This document shows positions 8,292-16,466 of a stretch of DNA of 64,000 nt, piece after piece. Origin of the DNA: Nonomuraea rubra (GTDB lineage: Bacteria > Actinomycetota > Actinomycetes > Streptosporangiales > Streptosporangiaceae); NCBI RefSeq assembly GCF_014207985.1, contig NZ_JACHMI010000001.1, forward strand, positions 9,655,001-9,719,000, read 5' to 3'. Each line of letters starts with the position of its first letter. Within the stretch, counting starts at the first letter, position 1. The notes under the pieces were generated by a model, which made no database searches, was not told where the DNA came from, and worked only from the letters and a program-made list of their open reading frames with translations. The position numbers and the translations under genes are program-made.

Positions 8292-8933
8292 GTGAGCTCA
8301 GGGCCCCCGAGCGCGGAGACGCTGACCGACAGGGTCAGGGCGGCCATACTCGGCGGGGACTTCGTGCCCAACCAGCGGCTGGTCGAGGCCGACGTGTGCG
8401 AGCAGTTCGGCGCCCCGCGCGCCGCCGTGCGGGAGACGTTCAAGGAGCTCGCCGGGGAGGGGCTCGTCGAGATCCTACGCAACAAGGGCGCCCGTGTCCG
8501 GGCGATCTCGAAGGCGGAGGCCGTCGAGATCACCGAGGTGCGGATGGTGCTGGAGGGCCTGTCGGCCGCCAAGGCCGCCGAGCGGGTCACGCCCGAGCAG
8601 GCCGAGCGGCTGCGGGAGATCGTCGCCGGCATGCGGGCGGCGGTGGAGCGCAACGACCTGGACCGGTATTCGGAGCTGAACGCCGCGCTGCACGCCGAGG
8701 TGCGCAGGATCGCCGGGCACCGCACGTCCGCGGCCATCATCGAGCGGCTGGGGGCGCAGGTGGTGCGGCACAAGTTCCGGCTGGCCCGGCAGCCGGGGCG
8801 GGCGGCGGTGTCGCTGCCGCAGCACGAGCTGATCGTGGCGGCCATCGTGGCCCGCGACCCGGAGGCGGCCCAGACGGCGATGCAACAGCACCTCCGCAGC
8901 GTCGCCAAGGCCCTGGAGTCCACCCCCGACTGA
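8292..8933 (+). CDS. GntR family (FCD subfamily) transcriptional regulator
   Basis: A 213-residue protein with an N-terminal winged helix (about residues 8-72, including VEADVCEQFGAPRAAVRETFKEL). A C-terminal all-helical FCD effector domain follows, with the usual metal-binding His residues in NAALHAEVRRIAGH, LPQHELI and MQQHL. The start is GTG 8292 behind a strong GAGGAGG. FCD regulators usually respond to carboxylic acids. The gene precedes an aromatic-acid type catabolic block, and gacaat-type motifs occur both in front of it and in the 9785/9919 divergent promoter region, so it probably represses that block and itself. Confidence 0.9.
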   Translation: MSSGPPSAETLTDRVRAAILGGDFVPNQRLVEADVCEQFGAPRAAVRETFKELAGEGLVEILRNKGARVRAISKAEAVEITEVRMVLEGLSAAKAAERVTPEQAERLREIVAGMRAAVERNDLDRYSELNAALHAEVRRIAGHRTSAAIIERLGAQVVRHKFRLARQPGRAAVSLPQHELIVAAIVARDPEAAQTAMQQHLRSVAKALESTPD

Positions 8934-8951
8934 CCTCCCACGGCGGGCCGC

Positions 8952-8994
8952 CTCACCGCGGGCCATCTCACCGCGGGCCATCTCACCGCGGGCC
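8952..8994. repeat. 15-bp tandem repeat, about three copies
   Basis: The unit ctcaccgcgggccat is repeated at 8952-8966 and 8967-8981. A shortened copy (last two bases missing) follows at 8982-8994, ending directly at the stop codon of the convergent dehydrogenase gene. It sits between two convergent genes. No hairpin stronger than the local background is seen. Confidence 0.75.
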
Positions 8995-8996
8995 TC

Positions 8997-9785
8997 TTAG
9001 GACGGGTCCGGGACGGGCGGGATGCCGGTGCGGGTCACCTCGTCCAGGGTGGCGGTGGTGGCGCGCGTCATGGTGTCCGGGACGCCGAGCGCCTCCAGCA
9101 TGCGCGTGGCCGCCTCCATCTCGTGCACCCGCCGTACGCCGTGCTGCCCCGCCCCCTTGAGCAGCCGCACCACGAACTCCTCGTCGGCCGCCGTGACCGT
9201 CTCCAGCAGATGCCCCCAGAACCACTCCCCCAGTCCCGCCTCCTCCGCCGCCCGCTGCGACTCGATGACCAGCGCGCTCAGCCCCTTGACCAGCACGCTC
9301 CGCAGCAGCTTCCTGGCGGCCGCATCGCCGGGCGCGCCGCCGATCGGCGTCACGGACATGCCGAGCCCGCCCGCGAGAACGGCGAAGCGCCCCGCCTCCG
9401 CCCCGCTCGCCAGAACGGGGGTCGCCAGCCCGCGCAGCGGCACCGGAGCCATGATCGCGCCGTCCACGACCCCGACCCCGGCCGGCTCCAGCAGCTCGGC
9501 GACCCGCCGCTTGTCGCCGGGCGCGCCGGTGGACAGGTCGGCGTAGAGCGCCCCCCGCTTGAGATGGGGCCGCGATTCGGCACAGGCGGCGAGGCTGTCG
9601 GCCCCGGTGGTCACGGCGATGACCAGATCGGCCCCGCGTACGGCATCGGCGTTGCGGGCCACCAGGTCACCACCCTCGGGGCAGACAGGGTCGTACACGC
9701 GCAGCCGCACCTTCCCCGCCAGCCCCGCGGCGAGAACCCGACCGACCTCGCCGTGACCGAGCACCGCCACCCGAAGTGTGTCCAT
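8997..9785 (-). CDS. 6-phosphogluconate-dehydrogenase-like NAD(P)-dependent oxidoreductase (DUF1932 type)
   Basis: A 262-residue protein. The N-terminal Rossmann segment VAVLGHGEVGRVLA carries the GxGxxG dinucleotide motif, and residues such as ADLSTGAP match the beta-hydroxyacid dehydrogenase fold. A helical C-terminal domain of the DUF1932 type follows. The start was set at ATG 9785, where GGGGAGG lies 8 bases upstream; the longer frame has no ribosome site. It is divergent from the GalB-like gene, and a GntR-type motif lies between them. It probably reduces or oxidises an intermediate of the adjacent aromatic pathway. The substrate is not readable. Confidence 0.8.
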   Translation of the reverse strand: MDTLRVAVLGHGEVGRVLAAGLAGKVRLRVYDPVCPEGGDLVARNADAVRGADLVIAVTTGADSLAACAESRPHLKRGALYADLSTGAPGDKRRVAELLEPAGVGVVDGAIMAPVPLRGLATPVLASGAEAGRFAVLAGGLGMSVTPIGGAPGDAAARKLLRSVLVKGLSALVIESQRAAEEAGLGEWFWGHLLETVTAADEEFVVRLLKGAGQHGVRRVHEMEAATRMLEALGVPDTMTRATTATLDEVTRTGIPPVPDPS

Positions 9786-9818
9786 GCCGCCATCCTCCCC
9801 CACCAGGGAACCATATCG

Positions 9819-9834
9819 TTGACAATATTGTGCG
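9819..9834. promoter_or_regulatory. Probable GntR operator 1 in the divergent promoter region
   Basis: ttgacaatattgtgcg contains the perfect palindrome acaatattgt and shares gacaatatt with the site upstream of the GntR gene. It lies 33 bp upstream of the dehydrogenase start. Binding here would affect both divergent promoters. Confidence 0.55.
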
Positions 9835-9881
9835 ATCCATCGCCCCACCTCCACCAAACGGGGCACCATACGGCGAAAGTG

Positions 9882-9897
9882 TTGACAATCTGGTTGC
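9882..9897. promoter_or_regulatory. Probable GntR operator 2 or -35 element upstream of the hydratase gene
   Basis: ttgacaatctggttgc shares ttgacaat with operator 1, 63 bp away. It lies about 20 bp upstream of GTG 9919. The ttgaca also matches a -35 box, so this may be a promoter element overlapped by an operator half-site. Confidence 0.45.
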
Positions 9898-9918
9898 CGA
9901 ACTCCTAGCGTCAGCCAG

Positions 9919-10662
9919 GTGACCCCGGCTCGGACCTCTTCTCGTACCCTGTTGGTGATCAGCGCTCACGCCGGCGACTTCGTCTGGCGCGCGGCCGGCG
10001 CGATAGCCCTGGCCACGAGCCGTGGCGAGCGCGCCAAGGTGGTGTGCCTCAGCTACGGCGAGCGCGGCGAGTCCGCGAAGGCGTGGCGCGCGGGCAGGAC
10101 GCTGGAGGAGATCAAGGCGATCAGGCGCGAGGAGGCGGAGAACGCCGCCGCGGAGCTGGGCGCCGAGATCGAGTTCCTCGACGCGGGCGACTACCCGCTG
10201 GTGGAGAGCCAGGAGCTGGTGGACCGGCTGGTCCGGGTCTACCGCGACGTGGTGCCCGACGTGGTGCTGACGCACCCGCTGGCCGACCCGTACAACGGCG
10301 ACCACCCGGCAGCGGCCCGCATGGCGCTGCAGGCGCGGGTGCTGGCGCAGGCCATCGGCTACGAGGCACCCGGCGAGCCGCTCGGCGCGCCCCCCGTGTT
10401 CTTCTTCGAGCCGCACCAGCCCGAGCAGTGCGGCTTCAAGCCGGAGGTGCTGCTCGACATCACCCCCGTGTTCGGCAGGAAGCGCATGGCCATGGAGTGC
10501 CTGCCGGCCCAGCAGCACATGTGGGACTACTACACCGACCTGGCCAGGCGCCGCGGCGTGCAGCTCAAGCGCAACGCGGGCCCGAACCTCGGCCTGGCGC
10601 ACGACACCGCGGGAGAGGCGTACATGCGGCTGTACCCGCAGGTCACGGACGTGCTGTCGTGA
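9919..10662 (+). CDS. galB: PIG-L/LmbE family protein, probable 4-oxalomesaconate hydratase
   Basis: A 247-residue PIG-L fold protein. The canonical AHPDD metal motif is replaced by SAHAGDFVWRAAGAIA, followed by VVCLSYGERGESAKAW and LTHPLADPYNGDHP. This signature is characteristic of the GalB-type oxalomesaconate hydratases rather than of GlcNAc deacetylases. The enzyme would hydrate 4-oxalomesaconate to 4-carboxy-4-hydroxy-2-oxoadipate using a bound metal. It heads a four-gene operon with overlapping stops and starts whose next genes are the matching aldolase and tautomerase, which strongly supports this reading. The start is GTG 9919. Without the neighbours I would call it only a PIG-L protein. 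Confidence 0.85.
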   Translation: MTPARTSSRTLLVISAHAGDFVWRAAGAIALATSRGERAKVVCLSYGERGESAKAWRAGRTLEEIKAIRREEAENAAAELGAEIEFLDAGDYPLVESQELVDRLVRVYRDVVPDVVLTHPLADPYNGDHPAAARMALQARVLAQAIGYEAPGEPLGAPPVFFFEPHQPEQCGFKPEVLLDITPVFGRKRMAMECLPAQQHMWDYYTDLARRRGVQLKRNAGPNLGLAHDTAGEAYMRLYPQVTDVLS

Positions 10663-11351
10663 GGAACGTGGTCGTCACCGGCATCCCGCGCGCCGACCTC
10701 GGCCGGATCGACACCCTGGCCTCGTACGGCGTCGCGACCGTGCACGAGGCCCTCGGCCGCACCGGCTACCTCGGCCCCGGCCTGCGCCCCGCCTGGCCGG
10801 GCGCCAGGACGGGCGGGAACGCGGTCACCGTGCTGTGCTGGCCGGGCGACAACCTGATGATCCACGTCGCGGTCGAGCAGTGCAGGATCGGTGACCTCCT
10901 CGTCGTCACCACGACCTCGCCGTCTACGGACGGCATGTTCGGGGAGCTGTTCGCCACCGCGCTCCAGTACCGGGGAGTGCGCGGGGTGGTGATCAACGCG
11001 GGCGTGCGCGACGTGGCCGAGTTGCGGGCCATGGGCTTCCCGGCCTGGAGCGCGGCCGTCAGCGCGCAGGGCACCGTGAAGGCGACCCCGGGCGCGGTGA
11101 ACGTGCCGATCACGATCGGCGGGCAGCTCATCAGGCCGGGCGACACGATCATCGCCGACGACGACGGAGTGCTCGTGTGCCCGCGCGAGGACCTGGAGAA
11201 CGGCATCGAGTCGGCCACGGCCAGGGCGGCCAAGGAGGCGGCCACGCGGGAGGCGTTCGGGAAGGGCGAGCTCGGCCTCGACCGGTACGGCCTGCGCGAC
11301 CGCCTGCCGGAGCTGGGCCTCACCTACGAGGAGTACGACGGTGACCGATGA
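10659..11351 (+). CDS. galC: 4-carboxy-4-hydroxy-2-oxoadipate aldolase/oxaloacetate decarboxylase (RraA-like class II aldolase)
   Basis: A 230-residue member of the RraA/HMG-CHA aldolase fold. Recognisable parts are the GDLLVVTT strand, the phosphate/carboxylate loop GELFATALQYRGVRGVV, and the catalytic NAGVRDVAEL segment (Arg-Asp) near residue 115. A long C-terminal helical tail (EYDGDR end) is typical of CHA aldolases. The family splits CHA into pyruvate and oxaloacetate and also decarboxylates oxaloacetate, with a divalent metal. The GTG start at 10659 overlaps the hydratase stop (GTGA), indicating translational coupling. Confidence 0.88.
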   Translation: MRNVVVTGIPRADLGRIDTLASYGVATVHEALGRTGYLGPGLRPAWPGARTGGNAVTVLCWPGDNLMIHVAVEQCRIGDLLVVTTTSPSTDGMFGELFATALQYRGVRGVVINAGVRDVAELRAMGFPAWSAAVSAQGTVKATPGAVNVPITIGGQLIRPGDTIIADDDGVLVCPREDLENGIESATARAAKEAATREAFGKGELGLDRYGLRDRLPELGLTYEEYDGDR

Positions 11352-12405
11352 CGGGGTGCGCTGCATGCTGATGCGCGGCGGCACCTCCAAGGGGGCGTAC
11401 TTCCTGGCCGACGACCTGCCCGGCGACCCGGCGGAGCGCGACGACCTGCTCCTGCGCATCCTGGGCAGCCCCGACCCGCGCCAGATCGACGGCCTCGGCG
11501 GCGCGCACCCGCTGACCAGCAAGGTCGCCGTCGTCTCGGCCTGCGCGGATTCGTCCGCCGACGTGGACTACCTCTTCCTCCAGGTCGCCGTGGACGAGCC
11601 GGTCGTCTCCAGCCGCCAGACCTGCGGCAACCTCCTGGCGGGCGTGGGCCCGTTCGCCGTCGAGCGCGGGCTCGTCGAGCCGCTCGGCGACCGTACGGAC
11701 GTGCGCATCCGCCAGGTCAACACCGGCGGCACCGCCACCGCGAGCTTCCCCACGCCCGGCGGCCGGGTCGACTACCGGGGCGGCACCGCCATCTCCGGTG
11801 TGCCGGGCACGGCCGCGGCCGTCCTGCTCGAGTTCGGAAGCACGTCCGGCAGGCTGCTGCCGACCGGCCGCGTGGTGGACGTGATCGACGGCATCGAGGT
11901 GACCTGCGTCGACAACGGCATGCCGGTCGTCGTCGCGGCGGCCACGGACCTGGGCGTCACCGGTTACGAGTCCCACCAGGAGCTGGCGGAGGACCGCGTC
12001 CTGCTCGACCGGATCCAGTCGCTGCGGCTGCGGGCCGGCGAGCTGATGGGGCTAGGCGACGTCAGCGCCGAGTCCGTGCCGAAGACCACGCTCGTCGCCC
12101 CGCCCAGGGACGGCGGGGCGCTGTGCACCCGCACGTTCATCCCGGTCAGGCCGCACACGTCGATCGGGGTGCTGGGCGCCGTCAGTGTCGTCACGGTCGC
12201 GCTGCTGCCGGGCGGCGTGGCCCGGCGATTCGCCCGCCTGCCTGAAGGCAGCCGGTTCGACGTCGAGCACCCCACCGGCCACCTGGAGGTCGAGGTGGAG
12301 CTCGACCTGTCCACCGACCCGCCGGCGGCGCTGCGGGCGGCCGGCGTGCGCACCGCGCGCAAGCTCTTCGACGGAACGGTCTACCCACGGGAAGGAAAGC
12401 CGTGA
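11341..12405 (+). CDS. galD: PrpF family protein, probable 4-oxalomesaconate tautomerase
   Basis: A 354-residue PrpF/DapF-fold protein. It has the signature RCMLMRGGTSKGAYF at the N-terminus and GSPDPRQIDGLGGAHPLTSKVA (residues about 42-63), and a second domain with the SRQTCGNLLAGVGPFA active-site Cys segment. PrpF proteins isomerise unsaturated tricarboxylates without cofactor. In the gallate pathway GalD converts the keto and enol forms of oxalomesaconate. The neighbouring GalB- and GalC-like genes make that the best reading over aconitate isomerase. GTG 11341 overlaps the aldolase end by 11 bp. Confidence 0.85.
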   Translation: MTDDGVRCMLMRGGTSKGAYFLADDLPGDPAERDDLLLRILGSPDPRQIDGLGGAHPLTSKVAVVSACADSSADVDYLFLQVAVDEPVVSSRQTCGNLLAGVGPFAVERGLVEPLGDRTDVRIRQVNTGGTATASFPTPGGRVDYRGGTAISGVPGTAAAVLLEFGSTSGRLLPTGRVVDVIDGIEVTCVDNGMPVVVAAATDLGVTGYESHQELAEDRVLLDRIQSLRLRAGELMGLGDVSAESVPKTTLVAPPRDGGALCTRTFIPVRPHTSIGVLGAVSVVTVALLPGGVARRFARLPEGSRFDVEHPTGHLEVEVELDLSTDPPAALRAAGVRTARKLFDGTVYPREGKP

Positions 12406-13358
12406 ACGCCCTGCTGCACGACGTCGCCCATCTCGGCCACGTCGAACTGCTCACCCCGGTGCCCGAGCGGAGCCTGTGGTTCTTCACCGAGATCCTCGGC
12501 ATGACCGCCACCGGCCAGGACGGCGACTCGGTGTACCTGCGCACGTACGACGACTACGAGCACCACAGCCTGACGCTCACCGCGCACCACACCTCCGGCC
12601 TGCGCGCGACCGGCCTGCGCGCGAGCAGCCAGGAGGCGCTGGAGCGCAGGGTGCTGTTGGTCAAGGACGCGGGGCTGGGCATCGGCTGGCGCGACGGCGA
12701 GCCGGGCCGCGGCCCGACGTACGCCTTCCGCGACCCGGACGGCCACGAGCTGCGGCTGTACTGGGAGTCGGAGTGGTACGAGGCCCCCGAGGAGCTGCGC
12801 CCCGCCCTGAAGAACCAGCCGCAGGCCTTCCCCGGCCACGGCGTCGGCGTGCGGCGCCTCGACCACGTCAACTTCCTGGCCGCCGAGGCCGCGGCGAACG
12901 GCGCGTTCGTCCGCGACGTGCTCGGCGCGCGCGTCACCGAGCAGATCAGGCTGGACTCCGGCCGGATCTCGGCCCAGTGGCTGCACTTCGGCAACAAGTC
13001 GTACGACCTCGTCTACACCGACGACTGGTCGGGCTCCTCCGGCCGCCTGCACCACCTCGCCTTCGCCACGAACTCCCGCGAGGACATCCTGCGCGCGGCC
13101 GACATCTGCCTCGAGAACGGCGTCTTCATCGAGACGGGCCCGCACAAGCACGCCATCCAGCAGACGTTCTTCCTGTACGTCTACGAGCCCGGCGGCAACC
13201 GCGTCGAGCTGTGCAACCCGCTGACCAGGCTCATCCTGGCCCCCGACTGGCGGACCATCACGTGGACGGAGGCCGAGCGCGCCAAGGGCCAGGCGTGGGG
13301 GCTGAAGACGATCGCCTCCTTCCACTCCCACGGCACGCCCCCGGTCACCCCGGCTTGA
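12402..13358 (+). CDS. VOC family extradiol ring-cleavage dioxygenase
   Basis: A 318-residue two-module VOC protein of the type I extradiol dioxygenase class (catechol 2,3-dioxygenase-like). The second module holds the Fe(II) ligand pattern RRLDHVNFL, then RLHHLAFATNSREDIL, then GGNRVEL, i.e. the 2-His-1-carboxylate triad. The N-terminal module is degenerate, as usual. It would open a dihydroxy- or trihydroxyaromatic ring with O2. The start GTG 12402 overlaps the tautomerase stop, so the dioxygenase is in the same operon as the oxalomesaconate genes. That implies a gallate- or protocatechuate-like substrate, although known gallate dioxygenases belong to the unrelated LigAB class. Substrate is inferred. 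Confidence 0.85.
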   Translation: MNALLHDVAHLGHVELLTPVPERSLWFFTEILGMTATGQDGDSVYLRTYDDYEHHSLTLTAHHTSGLRATGLRASSQEALERRVLLVKDAGLGIGWRDGEPGRGPTYAFRDPDGHELRLYWESEWYEAPEELRPALKNQPQAFPGHGVGVRRLDHVNFLAAEAAANGAFVRDVLGARVTEQIRLDSGRISAQWLHFGNKSYDLVYTDDWSGSSGRLHHLAFATNSREDILRAADICLENGVFIETGPHKHAIQQTFFLYVYEPGGNRVELCNPLTRLILAPDWRTITWTEAERAKGQAWGLKTIASFHSHGTPPVTPA

Positions 13359-13761
13359 CGGCCTCCCAGGCAGGGTGCTCGCCCGGCGCCAGCTCCACGA
13401 AGCCGGGCAGGTCGCGCAGCGCCTCCTCGGCGCCGCCCGGCGTGTACGTGGCGATGATCCGCATGGGGCGCCACCCGGTGTTGAACGTCGAGTGCAGCGT
13501 CCCCATGGGGATGTAGACGGCGTCGCCGGCCGTGACCGCGAACTCGGGCCCGTCGCCGACCGTCTGCCGCCCCTCCCCTTCGATGATGTAGAGCACCTCG
13601 TCGGAGAAGGGATGCTGGTGGCGGTCGTGCCCCTGGCCCGGGTTGATCACGACCTCGCCGAAGGTGGACGAGGCGCCGGGCACGCTGCCGGGCGTCACGT
13701 GCCACTTGATCGAGCCCCAGCCGAACACCATGGTCGGCACGTCGTCCGGTCTGCGGTGCAT
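13345..13761 (-). CDS. Cupin domain protein
   Basis: A 138-residue single-domain cupin. Motif 1 includes GHDRHQHPFSDEVLYIIEGEG (His, His, Glu metal ligands) and motif 2 includes GDAVYIPMGTLHSTFN. The family covers dioxygenases, isomerases and small-molecule sensors, and activity cannot be assigned. The ATG at 13761 follows a GGAG. It is the last gene of a minus-strand trio with the Tm-1-like pair and its 3' end overlaps the end of the dioxygenase gene by 14 bp on the opposite strand. A role in handling a keto or aromatic intermediate is inferred from position only. Confidence 0.8.
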   Translation of the reverse strand: MHRRPDDVPTMVFGWGSIKWHVTPGSVPGASSTFGEVVINPGQGHDRHQHPFSDEVLYIIEGEGRQTVGDGPEFAVTAGDAVYIPMGTLHSTFNTGWRPMRIIATYTPGGAEEALRDLPGFVELAPGEHPAWEAVKPG

Positions 13762-13769
13762 GAGTTCTC

Positions 13770-14585
13770 CTAGAGGCTCTTGAAGGCGCGCAACTGGTCG
13801 GCGATGGCCCGCTCGGCGGGCAGGCGCTCCATGGAGGAGGCGCCGAAGAAGCCCGCGATGCCGGTGGTGCGCGCCTGGATGTAGGCGACGTCGTCGGGCT
13901 CGGCGATGGGGCCCCCGTGGCACAGGACGATGACGTCGGGGTTCACGGTCACGGCGGCGTCGCGCATCTCCTGGACGCGTACGGCGGACTCGTCCAGGGT
14001 GAGAGCGGTCTTGGCGCCGATGCTGCCCTTGGTCGTCAGGCCCATGTGCGGCACGATGACGTCGGCGCCCGCGCGCGCCATGGCCGTCGCCTGCTCGGGG
14101 GTGAACACGTACGGGGCGGTGAGCAGGCCGCGCTCGGCGGCCAGCCGGATCATCTCGATCTCCAGGTCGAAGCCCATGCCGGTCTCCTCCAGGTTCGCCC
14201 GGAAGACGCCGTCGATGAGGCCGACGGTGGGGAAGTTCTGGACGCCGGTGAAGCCCATGGCCTTGAGCTGGTCGAGGAACTGCGGCATGAGCCTGAACGG
14301 GTCGGTACCGCAGACGCCCGCCAGCACCGGGGTGTCCTTGACGACCGGCAGCACCTCGCCGGCCATCTCGACCACGATCGCGTTGGCGTCCCCGTACGGC
14401 AGCAGCCCCGCCAGCGAGCCGCGCCCGGCCATCCTGAACCGGCCCGAGTTGTAGATGATGATCAGGTCCACGCCGCCGAGCTCGGCCGCCTTGGCGGACA
14501 GCCCGGTGCCCGCGCCCGCCCCGATGACGAGCCGTCCGGCCTTCCGCTCGGCCCTGAGCCTGCCGAGTGCCTCGTCGCGGTTCAT
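13770..14585 (-). CDS. Phosphoenolpyruvate hydrolase-like TIM-barrel protein (Tm-1 C-terminal half homologue)
   Basis: A 271-residue TIM-barrel protein of the PEP-hydrolase-like family. Diagnostic segments are [32 protein letters not shown] spread over residues 20-51, [20 protein letters not shown], and the C-terminal [14 protein letters not shown]. In plants and fungi this domain is fused behind the Tm-1 ATP-binding domain. Here it is a separate gene whose ATG overlaps the stop of the Tm-1-like gene (ATGA). Biochemical function is unproven despite the family name. Co-location with a ring-cleavage operon suggests a role in aromatic or pyruvate-related metabolism. Confidence 0.85.
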   Translation of the reverse strand: MNRDEALGRLRAERKAGRLVIGAGAGTGLSAKAAELGGVDLIIIYNSGRFRMAGRGSLAGLLPYGDANAIVVEMAGEVLPVVKDTPVLAGVCGTDPFRLMPQFLDQLKAMGFTGVQNFPTVGLIDGVFRANLEETGMGFDLEIEMIRLAAERGLLTAPYVFTPEQATAMARAGADVIVPHMGLTTKGSIGAKTALTLDESAVRVQEMRDAAVTVNPDVIVLCHGGPIAEPDDVAYIQARTTGIAGFFGASSMERLPAERAIADQLRAFKSL

Positions 14586-15889
14586 GCCACCCCTTTCTCG
14601 ATCAGCTCGTGCAACCGGTCGGCGGCGGCGACCGCGAACCGGGGCTGGTTGATGTCGTCCTCGCTCTCCACGACCTGGACGTCGCCGCCGGCCACCGACT
14701 CCAGCACGGCCGCGAAGCAGGCGGCGTCGGCCTCGGGGTCGTGGAACGGCGCGCCTTCGACGTCCACGGCCGAGACGCCGCCGCGCGGCACGAACAGCGC
14801 GACCGGCCCGGTGGCCGCGCGCAGCTTCGTGCCGATCTCGCGGCCGATCGCGGCGCACTCCTCCGCCGTCGTCCGCATCAGCGTCACGGTCGGGTTGTGC
14901 ACCAGGAGGCGTCGCCGGCCGAACCGCTCGGGCACGGTCTCCATCGGCCCGAAGTTCACCATGTCCACCGCGCCCAGGCTGACGACCTGCGGCACGCCGG
15001 CCGCCCCGGCGGCGGTCAGGCGCTCCGGGCCCGCCGACAGCACGCCGCCCACCAGCTCGTCGGCCAGCTCGGTGGTGGTGAGGTCGAGCACCCCGGCGAA
15101 GTAGCCGTCCCTGACCAGGGCCTCCATGGCGCGGCCGCCCGAGCCGGTGGCGTGGAAGACCAGCACCTCGTAGCCCAGCTCCTCCAGCCGGGCCCTGGCG
15201 GCGTTCACGGCGGGGGTGGTCACGCCGAACATGGTGGCCGCGACCAGGGGCCTGTCCCCACGGGGCGCCTCGTTGCGGCGCTCGTCGTAGGCGGCGGCCA
15301 TCGCGGCGATCGCCGCCGCCGCGTTGCCCAGGATCGGGCGGGAGATCGCGTTGACGCCCGAGATGTCGACGACGCTGTACATGAGCGTCACGTCGCGTTG
15401 CCCCACGTAGGGCGTCACGTCGCCGCTCGCCATGGTGGAGACCAGCAGCTTGGGCACCCCCACGGGCAGCGCCGCCATGGCCGCCGCGGCGATCGAGGAG
15501 CCGCCGCTGCCGCCGAGCGCCAGCACGCCGCTCACCCGCCCGCGTTCCCACAGCTCCCGGACGAGCTTCGCGGCTCCGGCGGCCATCACCCGCAGGGCGG
15601 CGCCGCGATCGCCGCCGCTCCTGAGCCGGTCGAGGCTCGCACCGCCCGCCTCGGCGACGGCCGCCGCACCGATGTCGGGAGCCAGGCCCGCGACGCCGGT
15701 GCCCGGACCCGCGACGCCGGTGCCCGGACCCGCGGCGCCCGGAGCCTGATCGCCCGCGCCCGGCGCCGGACCGCCCATGACGCCCGCGTCGAGCAGCACG
15801 ACCTCCTGCCCGGCCGCCGTGACGAGGTCACGGACGTAGGAGTACTCCACGCCCTTGGTGTCGAGGGTCCCGAGCAGTAACACGGCCAT
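14582..15889 (-). CDS. Tm-1-like ATP-binding protein (UPF0261)
   Basis: A 435-residue UPF0261 protein with the hallmark start [58 protein letters not shown] region (split over about 130-175) forms the ATP-binding site, and [16 protein letters not shown] follows. It is the N-terminal half of proteins such as tomato Tm-1. The start is ATG 15889 with GGAGG seven bases before it; the longer frame to 15925 lacks a ribosome site. A short repeated GPGTGVA-type linker around residues 60-75 is encoded by direct repeats. It is translationally coupled to the TIM-barrel gene. Confidence 0.87.
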   Translation of the reverse strand: MAVLLLGTLDTKGVEYSYVRDLVTAAGQEVVLLDAGVMGGPAPGAGDQAPGAAGPGTGVAGPGTGVAGLAPDIGAAAVAEAGGASLDRLRSGGDRGAALRVMAAGAAKLVRELWERGRVSGVLALGGSGGSSIAAAAMAALPVGVPKLLVSTMASGDVTPYVGQRDVTLMYSVVDISGVNAISRPILGNAAAAIAAMAAAYDERRNEAPRGDRPLVAATMFGVTTPAVNAARARLEELGYEVLVFHATGSGGRAMEALVRDGYFAGVLDLTTTELADELVGGVLSAGPERLTAAGAAGVPQVVSLGAVDMVNFGPMETVPERFGRRRLLVHNPTVTLMRTTAEECAAIGREIGTKLRAATGPVALFVPRGGVSAVDVEGAPFHDPEADAACFAAVLESVAGGDVQVVESEDDINQPRFAVAAADRLHELIEKGVA

Positions 15890-15955
15890 GACCGACCTCC
15901 TCCGGGGTTCGCTGCCACCCAGCAACCTCCCCCACCCGGCGGGCCGTCACGCCTC

Positions 15956-16294
15956 TCAGGGCACGTGCGCCTTGATCGCCACGCTGGTCAGGGCGAGCAG
16001 CAGCTCCAGGTCCGGCTCGGCGTCCACGTGCACGGCCACCCAGGCCAGGTCCTCGCACGCCTGCACCTGCTCGCACGTGCTCAGGTAGGGCCGCAGCCGG
16101 TCGATGGCCGGGGCGGTCAGGCGCACCTGCACCTCGTCGGCGCCGCTGAGCCGGACGATCTCGGTGCCGTGCACGGCGAACGTGGTGCCGTGCCGGCCGT
16201 CGCTGACCGCCAGCGCGGGCCACGCCTTCAGCTCCGCCACCGCCCGGGCGACGTACGGTCCCCGACGTTCAGCGTCCCGCCGCCAGGCGGTCAT
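15956..16294 (-). CDS. DUF5519/luciferase-domain small protein
   Basis: A 112-residue alpha/beta protein resembling the DUF5519 family. Its core strands are GTTFAVHGTEIVRL and EVQVRLTAPAIDRL, with a WVAVHVDAEPDLELLLALTSVAIKA C-terminus (about residues 86-110). I chose ATG 16294 because GGAGG lies ten bases upstream; the GTG at 16303 has no spacing for a ribosome site. No catalytic residue is evident. It stands alone between the Tm-1 operon and the chitinase. Family call moderately sure, function unknown. Confidence 0.65.
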   Translation of the reverse strand: MTAWRRDAERRGPYVARAVAELKAWPALAVSDGRHGTTFAVHGTEIVRLSGADEVQVRLTAPAIDRLRPYLSTCEQVQACEDLAWVAVHVDAEPDLELLLALTSVAIKAHVP

Positions 16295-16421
16295 CCCTGC
16301 CACACCTCCATGCTGAGGGATGCGCGTACGGAACGTCAGTGTCCGTTCCGCAACCGTTATCGGCGCGCTCCGGACGCCGGCTCCGCCTTACTGGGCGATT
16401 TCACGATCTGAGCGTCACGTA

Positions 16422-16451
16422 TTGACTCGTTCCGCAGCTTGGGGATACCGT
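16422..16451 (+). promoter_or_regulatory. Promoter of the chitinase gene
   Basis: ttgact at 16422-16427 is followed after 18 bp by taccgt at 16446-16451, a sigma70-like pair. The operator palindrome begins about 16 bp further on, so it would cover the transcription start. No other gene could use this promoter. Confidence 0.5.
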
Positions 16452-16466
16452 CGGCCCATAACTAAA

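Noticed and set aside
9819..9834. Reading ttgaca here purely as a -35 box
   Set aside because: No -10 box at proper spacing on the plus strand, and the same core recurs at the GntR promoter, so an operator is the better explanation.
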